Source: Chryseobacterium sp. KLBC 52 (lineage in GTDB: Bacteria; Bacteroidota; Bacteroidia; Flavobacteriales; Weeksellaceae). Taken from it: a stretch of 64,000 bases of DNA. The notes beneath the pieces were generated by a model. The model was not told the origin of the DNA. It worked only from the letters and a program-made list of their open reading frames with translations, and did no database searches. Positions 1-9,034 of the stretch are shown here, in pieces. Position numbers and translations under genes: made by a program. Every line of letters begins with the position of its first letter. Position 1 is the stretch's first letter. Location of the stretch: positions 214,996 through 278,995 of the forward strand of contig NZ_QDFZ01000005.1 in the NCBI RefSeq assembly GCF_003347605.1, read 5' to 3'.

Positions 1-174
1 AACTGGATACAGATCAGTGATTTAAAATTCTGGAAAAGCCCTCTAGCAAAGCTTTATGAAGTAGATGAACTGCCTTTTAATGTTATTATAGACGGGCAGG
101 GAACCATTGTAGCTAAAAACCTTCATGGCAAAGAACTGGAAGATTTCATTAAGAAAAATCTGACACTGAATTAA
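1..174 (+). CDS. C-terminal end of a thioredoxin-like (TlpA/AhpC-type) protein, partial
   Basis: Only the last 57 codons are present; the gene starts outside the window. The translation reads through frame 1 to a TAA at 172-174. It contains VDELPFNVIIDGQGTIVAKN followed by an amphipathic helix (GKELEDFIKK). This is how TlpA/ResA/AhpC thioredoxin folds end: a cis-proline strand (LPFN), a strand ending in a Asp-Gly turn, a second strand and a final helix. The redox-active CxxC, if present, lies outside the window, so the exact family cannot be given. A strong hairpin terminator follows 30 bases later. Confidence 0.6.
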   Translation, partial: NWIQISDLKFWKSPLAKLYEVDELPFNVIIDGQGTIVAKNLHGKELEDFIKKNLTLN

Positions 175-203
175 GACGACGGATCGTTTTCAGAAGATAA
201 TAT

Positions 204-236
204 AAAAGAGTGGTAAGTTATTGTACCACTCTTTTT
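204..236 (+). terminator. Rho-independent terminator after the thioredoxin-like gene
   Basis: A perfect 12-bp stem (204-215 pairing with 224-235) with an 8-base loop ends in a T run. The stem begins with an A run, so it could also stop transcripts from the minus strand. It is 30 bases after the stop at 174. Confidence 0.85.
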
Positions 237-468
237 AGTTGAAAAAGATAGAAGCATTTGTGTCTTAGAATCTTGTTATAACCATGTAAAAATATCTCAT
301 AGAGACAGGTTACTGATTATGAGGGCATTTATTATTATGTCTTATCCAAGTGTAAATATACTAAATTGTATTTATTAAATCACTAAATAATGAAATATTA
401 AAAAGATTTAATATTCCATTAGCAAAAATTACTCAATAAAGTTACACGACAGAAAATAATGCTGATCA

Positions 469-786
469 TTAGAATAGTTTAAGACCAACGATTCCCACTA
501 CAATCAACAAAGCAGAGAGCAATCTTAAAATACTGGCTGAATCCTGGAAAAAGAGAATCCCCACCAATAAAGTTCCCACTGCACCAATTCCTGTCCAAAC
601 AGCGTATGCCGTTCCTATAGGGATGCTTTTTTGAGCAAACCAGAGAAATCCGCCGCTAACAGTCATGCACAGAATTGAAAAAATGATCCAGCTCCACTTA
701 TTATTTTCCGGCTGTTGAGAAAGTTTAAGCCCCAAAGACCATCCGATTTCAAAAATTCCTGCGATAATTAATGCAATCCAGTTCAT
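469..786 (-). CDS. sugE: SMR-family guanidinium exporter (SugE/Gdx type)
   Basis: A 105-residue inner-membrane protein with four predicted helices, the normal size for small multidrug resistance transporters. The essential membrane glutamate is E13 (AGIFEIGW). The segment PIGTAYAVWTGIGAVG is the SugE/Gdx signature rather than that of EmrE. Characterised SugE/Gdx proteins work as antiparallel dimers exchanging guanidinium for protons. The gene is monocistronic with its own promoter. I did not recognise a guanidine riboswitch in the short leader. EmrE-like polyspecific drug export is the alternative but fits the motif less well. Confidence 0.85.
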   Translation of the reverse strand: MNWIALIIAGIFEIGWSLGLKLSQQPENNKWSWIIFSILCMTVSGGFLWFAQKSIPIGTAYAVWTGIGAVGTLLVGILFFQDSASILRLLSALLIVVGIVGLKLF

Positions 787-850
787 ACTATATGTTTTAA
801 TGATATTGAAAATGAAATCTATTCAACAGAATTCATTTGTTTTTACTTTA

Positions 851-880
851 CAAAGTTACCGTTATCAATTCGTTGTCAAT
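851..880 (-). promoter_or_regulatory. Flavobacterial-type promoter of the sugE-like gene
   Basis: On the minus strand TAACTTTG (851-858) matches the -7 consensus TAnnTTTG exactly. ATTG (877-880) sits 18 bases upstream as a one-mismatch TTTG -33 element. The leader to the start codon is about 60 bases. Confidence 0.5.
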
Positions 881-984
881 GATATAAACTAAGTGATCCG
901 GCAAAAAAAAGAGATGGACTGTATTTTAGAGAAGATGAAACGTTCTACACTTTCAATAGAATAGGATACTATTGAAATTTATAT

Positions 985-1590
985 TTATAGCGCATTGGGT
1001 TTGCTCACATATTTATTTCCTTTCACAAAAAAACGCCAGGGAAGAAGCGCATCTTCCTGTGCATAAGCAACACCTATACGGGGACCTGCAGCGATTTCAT
1101 CCGGAGTATATGAAATACCATGATCTTCAATCCAGATTTCATGTCCGGAAAGATCTTTTCGGTTCAATGAACGGTCGATGCCCAGGGCTTTGGCCGCTGA
1201 TCCTGGCCCTGCAGAAATGGCTGGTTTTGAAGCAGGCATATTCCTCCTCAATTCCATAATTTCTTTACCGATCAAAGGTTCAACAGCCCTTACCAGAACG
1301 GCATGAGGCTCGTCTTCTACTGAAGTTACTACGTTGAAAAGGTGATGGATTCCGTAGCAAAGATACACATAAGAAATTCCGCCATGACTGTACAACGTTT
1401 CGGTTCGGTCTGTCCGTCTGCCTCCATAGGCATGGGATGCTTTATCCTTAACACCAAAATAAGCTTCTGTTTCTACAATGATACCCGCTGTTTTCTCACC
1501 ATTAATTTCTGTATAAAGTATTTTTCCCAAAAGGTCCTGAGCCAGAAAAAGAACATCCTGATTGGAATAATAGGAGAGAGGCAGTTTCAT
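985..1590 (-). CDS. DNA-3-methyladenine glycosylase (AAG/MPG family)
   Basis: This 201-residue protein removes 3-methyladenine, hypoxanthine and related alkylated purines, starting base-excision repair. By comparison with human AAG the active-site residues are all present: E42 and Y44 in VETEAYFG, H53 in ASHAYGG, and N86 in the YGIHHLFNVV segment. The length is that of the compact bacterial forms, without the disordered N-terminus of the mammalian enzyme. It appears to stand alone, and TAAATTTG at 613-620 past position 1000 gives a good -7 element. It is unrelated to E. coli Tag and AlkA. Confidence 0.93.
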   Translation of the reverse strand: MKLPLSYYSNQDVLFLAQDLLGKILYTEINGEKTAGIIVETEAYFGVKDKASHAYGGRRTDRTETLYSHGGISYVYLCYGIHHLFNVVTSVEDEPHAVLVRAVEPLIGKEIMELRRNMPASKPAISAGPGSAAKALGIDRSLNRKDLSGHEIWIEDHGISYTPDEIAAGPRIGVAYAQEDALLPWRFFVKGNKYVSKPNAL

Positions 1591-1612
1591 AAATGATGAG
1601 AAATTATTTACT

Positions 1613-1620
1613 CAAATTTA
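1613..1620 (-). promoter_or_regulatory. -7 element for the 3-methyladenine glycosylase gene
   Basis: The minus-strand octamer TAAATTTG matches TAnnTTTG and lies 23 bases before the ATG. No convincing TTTG -33 element is seen at the right distance. Confidence 0.4.
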
Positions 1621-1840
1621 GTAATAATCTTAAGGAAATGAAGCTACCTTGAGCAAACAAAAGATACCACAAAAAGTCACATCTCATAAAATAGTGAGTA
1701 ATTTGGCATATCCATTGTTGTTTTTTATGTAACATCATTCCACACCACTATAAAAAATTATAGGTTTTGACACTTATTTTTCCCTGGAGCAATCCGGGGA
1801 ATTTTTGTGTAATGCTGAACACGGTTCTTAATCATTTAAA

Positions 1841-1874
1841 AAATAAAAAAGTCCCACATCATTGTGAGACTTTC
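1841..1874 (-). terminator. Terminator of the DPP IV / aminopeptidase P pair
   Basis: On the minus strand, AAAGTCTCAC and GTGGGACTTT form a stem with a 6-base loop and one G-U pair, followed by a long T run. It starts 6 bases after the stop codon at 1880. Confidence 0.75.
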
Positions 1875-1879
1875 ATTAT

Positions 1880-4051
1880 TTATTTTGCTCCCGGAGGGCA
1901 GTGTTCTTTTAAATACCTGGTAAACATAGTTGTAAGATGCAGGGATGTTCCTTCACCTTCATTAATAGCGTGGCTACGGTTAGGATAAGACATCAGCTGA
2001 AACTGTTTGTTGTATTTTACCAGTTCGTTAATGTAAACTTCCGTATTTTGGTAATGTACATTGTCATCACCTGTTCCATGAACCAACAGAAGATTACCTT
2101 TCAGGTTTTTAGCATAAGCCAGCGGGGAACCTTTCACAAAATCTTCTCTGTTTTCCTGCGGAAGTCCCATATAACGTTCCTGATAGATATTGTCATAGAA
2201 TAACTGATTGGCAACCGGTGCAATGGCAATTCCGGTCTGATAAATGTCAGGATACTGTCCCAAAAGGTTCAGGGTAGAAGAACCTCCACCGCTCCAGCCC
2301 CATACGGCAACTCTTGAAGTATCGATATAAGGCCATTTTGCAAATAAAGCTTTCGCACCCATCGCCTGATCACGGATATTCATCTGCCCTATTTTACGAT
2401 AGACAGACTTTCTCCACTCGCTTCCTCTGGGAGAAGGTGTTCCCCGGTTTTCAAGAGAAACATATAAATAACCGTCTTCAGCCATATCTCCGGCATATAA
2501 CCAATTCCAGCCGGTATAAAAATCATCAGTTACGGTTTGCAGCGCAGGTTCTCCATATACGTAGAAAACGACCGGGTATTTTTTATTAGGATCAAAATTT
2601 TTAGGCTTTACTACCCAGCCATCTAATGTAATACCATCCTGTGTGGTAATCTGGAAAAATTCAGCTTTAGATTTTGCGGGATCTGCTTTTACGGACCTGT
2701 TGGCTGCAACCAGTTCTTTATGTTCCGGAAGCGATACCACAGAGCCTGTTGAGAGTGAATTGACACTGGTATTCGTAAACATGGCAATTTTTCCGTTAGG
2801 CGATATGGTATAAGTATTAGAACCCGTATAGGATTCAGGGGTTACTTTTTGGGCTTTTCCTCCCTTCATACTTACCTTGTACAGGTATTTCTGAGTGGCA
2901 TTATTTGGGGAAGCTAAAAAGTAAATCTGCTTGTTCTTAACATCAAAGAATTCCGGTTTAATTACATCGAAAGCGTCTTTCGTAATCAATGTTTCTTTAC
3001 CATTCATATCTATTTTATAAATATGTCTCCATCCGTCTTTTTCAGAAAGCCATAAAAATTCTTTTCCATTATCAATCCAGTCCCAGCCTTTTGGATCGTT
3101 GTCATTCCATCGGGTTTTTATGTCAATCCATGCCGCATCGGTTTCTGTATGAATCGCCTTACTGCTTCCGGAATTGGCATCTGCTACGATAATTTTACTT
3201 TGATTCTGCTTTCTGTTCAGTTGCTGAAGAATAACGGATTTAGAATCCAGCACCCATTCCATTCTTGGGATATAGTTTTGCATTTCATCTCCTGCAATAT
3301 CAGCTTTCTTTGAAGATTTGGAGGCCAGATCATAAAACCAGATACTGCATCCGGAAGGATTTTCTCCCACCTTTGGATATTCTACCGGAACGGTAAAAGA
3401 ATACAGACTATCCGTATTATTGATCATCAGAAAGTTTTTCGTACCACGGGCATCCAGCTTCCAGTAAGCAATTTTATTACCATCGGGAGACCATCTGAAA
3501 CCATCCTGAGTTCCGAATTCCTCTTCATATACCCAGTCGAAAGTTCCGTTGATCATTCCGTCTGTACCATCTGTAGTGATTTTAGTCTGCTGATTGCTGG
3601 CAAGATCTTCAACATAAATATTATGCTTAGATACATAAGCGACTTTTTTGCCATCCGGAGAATACTTTGCAAACATCAGTGAGGAAGCAGGTAACCCTTT
3701 TCCCAGTTGGGTAAGCTTTTTGGTATTTTTGTCGTAAATCCAGTAATCTCCACGGGTATTATCTCTCCATACTTTTTTTGTATTGGCAAAAAGCAATAAA
3801 CTTTTATCATCAGGAGATACCTGAAAACTTTGTACTTGTAAGGCTTCAGAACTTCCGGCAGGAACCAGCTCGCTGCTGCTTAAAAGGAGCTGATCTTTTC
3901 CGGGATGCAATAGATCAACAATTTCCACTCCTTTTTTAGTAAATGAATAATAAGCGTTGCCATCCGGAGTCCATTGTGTCTTCTGTGCCGCGAATGGTGA
4001 CATGCACAGGAAATACAATGCAATAGCTGTTAGTTTTTTTATATTCTTCAT
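1880..4051 (-). CDS. Dipeptidyl peptidase IV, S9 family serine peptidase
   Basis: This exported peptidase removes X-Pro or X-Ala dipeptides from N-termini. I chose the ATG at 4051 (723 residues) because it gives a clean signal peptide (MKNIKKLTAIALYFLCMSPFAAQ region) and avoids overlap with the upstream gene; an ATG at 4105 adds 18 polar residues. The N-terminal half is the eight-bladed propeller. It carries the Glu motif DWVYEEEFG (about 172-180) that binds the substrate amino terminus. The C-terminal alpha/beta hydrolase has S587 (GWSGGG), D662 (HGTGDDNVH) and H694 (RSHAI). It lies 19 bases after the aminopeptidase P gene, and the two act on proline-rich peptides. Confidence 0.93.
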   Translation of the reverse strand: MKNIKKLTAIALYFLCMSPFAAQKTQWTPDGNAYYSFTKKGVEIVDLLHPGKDQLLLSSSELVPAGSSEALQVQSFQVSPDDKSLLLFANTKKVWRDNTRGDYWIYDKNTKKLTQLGKGLPASSLMFAKYSPDGKKVAYVSKHNIYVEDLASNQQTKITTDGTDGMINGTFDWVYEEEFGTQDGFRWSPDGNKIAYWKLDARGTKNFLMINNTDSLYSFTVPVEYPKVGENPSGCSIWFYDLASKSSKKADIAGDEMQNYIPRMEWVLDSKSVILQQLNRKQNQSKIIVADANSGSSKAIHTETDAAWIDIKTRWNDNDPKGWDWIDNGKEFLWLSEKDGWRHIYKIDMNGKETLITKDAFDVIKPEFFDVKNKQIYFLASPNNATQKYLYKVSMKGGKAQKVTPESYTGSNTYTISPNGKIAMFTNTSVNSLSTGSVVSLPEHKELVAANRSVKADPAKSKAEFFQITTQDGITLDGWVVKPKNFDPNKKYPVVFYVYGEPALQTVTDDFYTGWNWLYAGDMAEDGYLYVSLENRGTPSPRGSEWRKSVYRKIGQMNIRDQAMGAKALFAKWPYIDTSRVAVWGWSGGGSSTLNLLGQYPDIYQTGIAIAPVANQLFYDNIYQERYMGLPQENREDFVKGSPLAYAKNLKGNLLLVHGTGDDNVHYQNTEVYINELVKYNKQFQLMSYPNRSHAINEGEGTSLHLTTMFTRYLKEHCPPGAK

Positions 4052-4070
4052 AGTTCTATTTGAATTAAGC

Positions 4071-5459
4071 TCAATGTTCAGCTCTGTAATTTTCAATTTC
4101 TTCAACGGTTTTGATCAATCCGTTACCCAGAAGTCTGTACCCATTGTCTGTGATCAGGAAATCATCTTCCACACGGATTCCTCCGAAATTCCGGTATTCA
4201 TTTACTTTATCATAATTAATAAAGTCTGCGTTTTTATTTTCAGCCTGCCAAATGTCAATCAGTTCCGGAATCATATAAATACCAGGCTCAACTGTTACTA
4301 CAAAACCAGACTCTAAAGCTTTCCCTAAACGTAAAGATTTCAATCCGAATGTTTTGGTGTCTTTTGGTTCGTCTTCAGTATAGCCAATATACCGTTCTCC
4401 AAGGTCTTCCATATCGTGTACATCCAATCCCATCATATGCCCGAGTCCACATTGAAAAAATAGGGTATGAGCATGATTCTTTACCGCATCTTCAGGGTTA
4501 CCTTTCATCAATCCAAGATCGATAAGTCCTTCTACCAGATGCTGTGCTGCTTTGAGGTGAATATCTTTAAATCGGATTCCCGGTTTTAAAAGGTTTTGAG
4601 CTTGATTAAAAGCATTCAGAACCACTTCGTACATTTCCTTTTGCTTCGTGGTAAAAGTCTTCCCTACAGGAAAGGTTCTGGTAAGATCACCCGCATATCC
4701 CATTGCGGTTTCTGCTCCGGAATCATTCAGGAAAAGATCGCCTTCTTTCATGGTATTAAGACGATAATGATTATGCAGAATTCCTCCGTTGATCGTCACA
4801 ATAGGAGGATAAGACATCTGACATTCTTTATTGGCTGCAAGATACTGGATCGCGTTGGCAATTTCATATTCTTTCATTCCCGGCTTCGCTGCGCGCATGG
4901 CAAGTAAATGCATTTCATTGGACACATTCACAGCCTGTTCAATCTGTACAATTTCCTGAGGTTCTTTGATCGAACGCTGTTTTACAATAGCTTTAATCAT
5001 TTCCACAGAGGGCTGCAGTTCTGCAATTTTAATCCCAAGAAGATCTCCCAGTACAATTTTATTGGAAGACTGATAAGGTGGGAGATAATGGACTTTTCTT
5101 CCTGAAGCTTTTGCTTTTATAATATATTGAGAAAGCTCAGCATACGGTAAAGTTTCCTGCACTCCGGACTTCAGGCTTTTTTCTTTCAAGGTTTCCTGTC
5201 TGCCCATCCATACAATATCATCGATACTTAGTTCATCTCCGAAAACAATAGTCTTATTCTCATCAATATCAATAATCGCTGCAATGCGGGGTTCCTGAAT
5301 TCCGAAATAGTATAAATAGGTACTGTCCTGGCGGAAATAATAAGGATTGTGTTCAAAGTTTACAGGATTCTCTATATTTCCCAGAAATAATAAGATTCCG
5401 TTAGACACACTTCTTTGTAATACTGACCTTCTGTCTTGATAAATTTGTGCTGAAAACAT
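4071..5459 (-). CDS. pepP: Xaa-Pro aminopeptidase (aminopeptidase P, M24B)
   Basis: A 462-residue cytoplasmic metallopeptidase that releases the N-terminal residue before proline. Residues 1-170 form the creatinase-like N-terminal domain. The pita-bread catalytic domain has all five metal ligands: D246 (LNDSG), D258 (AGDLTR), H341 (GLGHMMGLDVHD), E391 (VEPGIY) and E431 (RVEDDF). No signal peptide is seen. It is first in a two-gene unit with the DPP IV gene, so together they dismantle proline-containing peptides from outside and inside the cell. The hydroxyproline catabolic operon lies just across the divergent promoter region. Confidence 0.93.
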   Translation of the reverse strand: MFSAQIYQDRRSVLQRSVSNGILLFLGNIENPVNFEHNPYYFRQDSTYLYYFGIQEPRIAAIIDIDENKTIVFGDELSIDDIVWMGRQETLKEKSLKSGVQETLPYAELSQYIIKAKASGRKVHYLPPYQSSNKIVLGDLLGIKIAELQPSVEMIKAIVKQRSIKEPQEIVQIEQAVNVSNEMHLLAMRAAKPGMKEYEIANAIQYLAANKECQMSYPPIVTINGGILHNHYRLNTMKEGDLFLNDSGAETAMGYAGDLTRTFPVGKTFTTKQKEMYEVVLNAFNQAQNLLKPGIRFKDIHLKAAQHLVEGLIDLGLMKGNPEDAVKNHAHTLFFQCGLGHMMGLDVHDMEDLGERYIGYTEDEPKDTKTFGLKSLRLGKALESGFVVTVEPGIYMIPELIDIWQAENKNADFINYDKVNEYRNFGGIRVEDDFLITDNGYRLLGNGLIKTVEEIENYRAEH

Positions 5460-5504
5460 ATATTATGAATACTTTTTATTTTAAAAGTTTAAAGTTACGA
5501 TTTT

Positions 5505-5520
5505 GTACTATTTATAGTAC
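5505..5520. promoter_or_regulatory. Palindrome upstream of the peptidase pair
   Basis: GTACTA-TTTA-TAGTAC is a perfect 6-bp inverted repeat with a 4-base spacer. It sits in the 187-base gap between divergent genes, just upstream of a near-consensus minus-strand -7 box (TAACTTTA, 5490-5497). It may be an operator, but no regulator can be assigned. Confidence 0.3.
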
Positions 5521-5646
5521 TTTATTCATTAAAAATAAGAATATGTAAAATTTGGATTTTAATCTGATAGTCAATGTTCATATTTTGCTTAACTTCAGCA
5601 ATATTTTAACCATGCTAATCTAATAACCCGGTAAAACATTCATATT

Positions 5647-6531
5647 ATGATGAAGAGTCTCCAGTTTTCTGTTCCGGCCGATACCAACAAAAGTATCCGC
5701 ATTCAGGAAGATATTATGCCTAATTTCTATCCTTATTTCCATCGTCATACAGAAACACAGATCATGTGGATTCTTAGAGGGCATGGAACACTGGCTATAG
5801 AACAGAATCTCTTTAATTTCGAGGCTGGTGATATTTTCTATCTCGGAGCCAATCAATCCCATGTTTTCAGGGGCAGTTTTGATAAAAATGAAAAGCAGAA
5901 GGTTCATGCCATCTCTATCTTCTTTGATCCTCATAAAAAGATCGCTGCATTTTTCGGCTTACCGGAATTTGAGGAATTAAAAAATTTCATCAATCATTCA
6001 GAAGTAGGGTTCAAGGTGGCTTCCAAACTAAAAAAAAGTATCGCAGAAGATATTGCTGCACTGCAAAAAACAAAAGGAGTAGATCAGATTATAGATTTTA
6101 TAAGGATTTTAAACCATCTTATGCAAAACAGGCATTTGCATATTCCGTTATCTTCAGAAAAGAATCTGCCTGATCCTATTTCTGATACTGACCAAAGAAT
6201 TATAGATGCACAGAATTTTATCAAGAAAAATTTTACCCAACATAAACTAACCCTTAATCTCATCGCCAAAGAAGCCTGTATGACGCCTCAGGCTTTTTGC
6301 AGGTCTTTTAAAAAACGTACCCGCATTACTTATACTGAATATCTCAATGAGCTCCGTGTACAGCGTGCCTGCAGACTTTTAACAGCCAGTAACATGTATA
6401 GCATTTCTTCTGTAGCTTTTAATAGCGGATTCAATAGTCTTACTAATTTTAACCGGGTTTTCAAGTCTATCATGAAATATTCACCTAAAGAATATCTGAA
6501 ACACTATAAAGAGGCTACCACAGAGCAATAA
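5647..6531 (+). CDS. AraC-family regulator of the hydroxyproline operon
   Basis: A 294-residue protein with an N-terminal cupin-like ligand domain (about 10-100; FHRHTETQIMWILRGHGTL, then FEAGDIFYLG). The C-terminal AraC double helix-turn-helix spans about 190-290 and ends in the family signature FNSLTNFNRVFKSIMKYSPKEY. It precedes the hydroxyproline genes in the same direction with a 92-base gap, so it is probably the pathway's substrate-responsive activator. That role is inferred from position only. Two adjacent ATGs (5647 and 5650) are equally possible starts. Confidence 0.85.
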   Translation: MMKSLQFSVPADTNKSIRIQEDIMPNFYPYFHRHTETQIMWILRGHGTLAIEQNLFNFEAGDIFYLGANQSHVFRGSFDKNEKQKVHAISIFFDPHKKIAAFFGLPEFEELKNFINHSEVGFKVASKLKKSIAEDIAALQKTKGVDQIIDFIRILNHLMQNRHLHIPLSSEKNLPDPISDTDQRIIDAQNFIKKNFTQHKLTLNLIAKEACMTPQAFCRSFKKRTRITYTEYLNELRVQRACRLLTASNMYSISSVAFNSGFNSLTNFNRVFKSIMKYSPKEYLKHYKEATTEQ

Positions 6532-6541
6532 AAAACAACAT

Positions 6542-6590
6542 GTTAAAATACGGTTAGAACCTATTAAAATATTAACATTTACCGTTTTAA
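6542..6590. promoter_or_regulatory. Candidate operator before the hydroxyproline operon
   Basis: TTAAAATACGGT (6542-6553) faces ACCGTTTTAA (6581-6590) as an imperfect inverted repeat with arms about 30 bases apart. It is 34 bases before the first catabolic gene. A cupin-AraC protein could bind such arms, but this is a sequence observation only. Confidence 0.3.
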
Positions 6591-6623
6591 AATTCACTTA
6601 GTTTTGAATAAATATTATTTGAT

Positions 6624-7547
6624 ATGAGTACAAAACTAAACTGGGAAGGTATTTATCCCGCTGTATTAACGCCTTTTACAAAAGAAGGAGGGATAGACTT
6701 TGAAATGTTTGCCATCAATACAGAAGCCCAGATTAAAGCAGGAGTTCACGGGATTATCCTTGCAGGAACATTAGGTGAAGCCAGTGCTTTGGAAACAGAG
6801 GAAAAATTTGAACTGCTGAAATATGCCAAAAAGATAACACAGGGAAGAATTCCTGTCATTCTCAATCTTTCTGAAAATACGACCAGAAATGCCGTCAACT
6901 TCGCCCAAAAAGCAAAAGAATTAGGGGCAGATGGCCTGATGCTTCTTCCACCAATGCGTTACAAAGCTGATAACCATGAAGTTGTTGAGTACTTTAAAGC
7001 AGTGGCTTCTGCTACAGATCTTCCTATCCTTATTTATAACAACCCTGTAGATTATGGAATATACGTTTCTCTTGAAATGTTTGAGGAGCTTATTGAATAT
7101 CCGACCATCCAGGCGGTAAAAGAATCAACAAGAGATCTGGCGAACGTAACCAGAATGATCAACCGTTTTGGAAAAAGAATTAAAATTCTTGGAGGAGTAG
7201 ATACTATTTGTCTGGAAACCCTGATGCTTGGAGCAGACGGTCTTGTGGCAGGTCTTGTAGATGCATTTCCTAATGAAACCATGACGATGTACAACCATGT
7301 GAAAGCCTATGAATATGATAAAGCTGTAGCAATTTACAGATGGTTTATGCCATTGCTGGAGCTGGATATTCACCCTAAACTTATCCAATATATTAAACTC
7401 GCTGCAACAGCAGAAGGAATAAGCAATCCGTATGTAAGAGCTCCACGTCTTGAACTTCATGGAGAGGAAGCTGAAAGAATTCAAAAAATCATTGAAGAAG
7501 GCAGAGCTAGTCGACCTGTATTATTAATACCAGAACAACAAATATGA
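6624..7547 (+). CDS. 1-pyrroline-4-hydroxy-2-carboxylate deaminase (DapA family)
   Basis: A 307-residue TIM-barrel protein of the dihydrodipicolinate synthase/N-acetylneuraminate lyase family. The Schiff-base lysine is K166 (AVKEST) and the conserved tyrosine is Y138 (LIYNNP). By family alone it could be a DapA or another lyase. Its position with a 4-hydroxyproline epimerase, a D-amino-acid dehydrogenase and a semialdehyde dehydrogenase identifies it as the enzyme that deaminates and dehydrates pyrroline-hydroxycarboxylate to alpha-ketoglutarate semialdehyde. Its stop overlaps the next start by four bases (ATGA), consistent with translational coupling. Confidence 0.88.
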   Translation: MSTKLNWEGIYPAVLTPFTKEGGIDFEMFAINTEAQIKAGVHGIILAGTLGEASALETEEKFELLKYAKKITQGRIPVILNLSENTTRNAVNFAQKAKELGADGLMLLPPMRYKADNHEVVEYFKAVASATDLPILIYNNPVDYGIYVSLEMFEELIEYPTIQAVKESTRDLANVTRMINRFGKRIKILGGVDTICLETLMLGADGLVAGLVDAFPNETMTMYNHVKAYEYDKAVAIYRWFMPLLELDIHPKLIQYIKLAATAEGISNPYVRAPRLELHGEEAERIQKIIEEGRASRPVLLIPEQQI

Positions 7548-9034
7548 TGGAAGAAACATCAACACAAAATATTGATCAAAGAATCCAGAGGGCTGCTGAG
7601 GCCTTTCAGTTTCTTAAAAACACCACTGTCACTGAACGGGCAGAATTTATGAATGCTGTCGCTGATCAGATTGAAGCTTTGGGAGAAGACCTTTTGGCTG
7701 TTACTCATAGCGAAACTTCATTGCCATTAGCCAGACTAATTGGTGAAAAAGCCAGAACTGTAGGACAATGGAGAAGCTATGCTAAAGCTGTTGCTTCCGG
7801 GACATATACAGAAGCCCGAATTGATCTTGCCCAGCCTGAAAAACAAAAAGGAGATCTCAGGAAATACAATGTAGGCATCGGACCTGTTGTTATTTTCGGA
7901 GCCAGTAATTTTCCTTTTGCATTTTCTACTGCAGGAGGCGATACTGCCAGTGCTATCGGTGCAGGCTGCCCTGTCATTATAAAAGCGCATCCGGCACATC
8001 CTCAGACTTCACAAATGATGGCTGCTGCTATAAGTATGGTTGTTAAAGCCTTTGGATGGCCTGAAGGAGTTTTTAGCCATATCACCGGAACTTCCTATGA
8101 AATCGGAGCTTATCTCACTCAGCATAAAGACATCAGGGCAGTTGCATTTACCGGTTCTTTCCAGGGTGGAAAGGCTCTGTTTGATATTGCCAACAGCCGT
8201 GAAAGTCCTATTCCTGTATTTGCAGAAATGGGAAGTATCAATCCTGTATTTGCCTTTCAAAACTTGCTTGAAAATAAAGCAGAAACATTGGCAAAAGAAT
8301 ATAGTACTTCTTTAACGTTAGGAGCAGGGCAGTTTTGCACCAATCCGGGAGTGTTTATTGCTTTGAAAGGGAAACCGCTTGACCGTTTTATCAATGCATT
8401 AAAAGAGGAAATTCAAAACGTGGCTCCCGCTACAATGCTTCATAAAGGGATATTGGAAAGTTTTGAAAAAAACAAAAATATTGTAACAAAGCGGACAGAT
8501 GTTGAAATGATAGCTTCATCAAATACAGACGCAGAAAATGATCAGGGAATCGCTTCAGTGATAAAAACCAATGCCCAGACCTTCCTGAATAATCCTGTAT
8601 TGAGTGAAGAAGTCTTTGGACCGTTTGGTATTGTTGTAGCGTGTGAAACAGACGAAGAACTCATCAAGATTGCCCAACAGTTAAAAGGACAATTAACCAT
8701 TACTATTGCCGCTACCCATGACGATGTACGGGATAATAGTATGCTAATCCATATTCTCAAAGATAAATGCGGAAGGCTACTATTCAATGGAATGCCTACA
8801 GGAGTAGAAGTTGTGTATGCCATGCAGCATGGTGGTCCTTTTCCTTCCACTACCGATTCCCGTTTTACCTCTGTAGGACCGGATGCTGTTAAACGTTTTG
8901 TTCGTCCTGTTTCTTTTCAGAACTGGCCGGATGAATTTTTACCGGAAGAACTAAAGAATGACAATCCGTTACAAATTAGCAGAATGGTGGATGGAGTAAT
9001 GAATTCAGAATCATTAAAATTACAAACCACATGA
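7544..9034 (+). CDS. Alpha-ketoglutarate semialdehyde dehydrogenase
   Basis: A 496-residue aldehyde dehydrogenase that oxidises 2,5-dioxopentanoate to 2-oxoglutarate, the last step of hydroxyproline breakdown. The general base is E228 (VFAEMGSINP) and the nucleophile is C265 (GAGQFCTNPG). The residues around the Glu, EMGSINP rather than ELGGK, are typical of the hydroxyproline/sugar-acid semialdehyde dehydrogenase branch. It starts within the stop of the deaminase gene and ends overlapping the epimerase start (ATGA), so the genes form one coupled operon. Two ATGs in a row make the exact start uncertain by one codon. Confidence 0.9.
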   Translation: MMEETSTQNIDQRIQRAAEAFQFLKNTTVTERAEFMNAVADQIEALGEDLLAVTHSETSLPLARLIGEKARTVGQWRSYAKAVASGTYTEARIDLAQPEKQKGDLRKYNVGIGPVVIFGASNFPFAFSTAGGDTASAIGAGCPVIIKAHPAHPQTSQMMAAAISMVVKAFGWPEGVFSHITGTSYEIGAYLTQHKDIRAVAFTGSFQGGKALFDIANSRESPIPVFAEMGSINPVFAFQNLLENKAETLAKEYSTSLTLGAGQFCTNPGVFIALKGKPLDRFINALKEEIQNVAPATMLHKGILESFEKNKNIVTKRTDVEMIASSNTDAENDQGIASVIKTNAQTFLNNPVLSEEVFGPFGIVVACETDEELIKIAQQLKGQLTITIAATHDDVRDNSMLIHILKDKCGRLLFNGMPTGVEVVYAMQHGGPFPSTTDSRFTSVGPDAVKRFVRPVSFQNWPDEFLPEELKNDNPLQISRMVDGVMNSESLKLQTT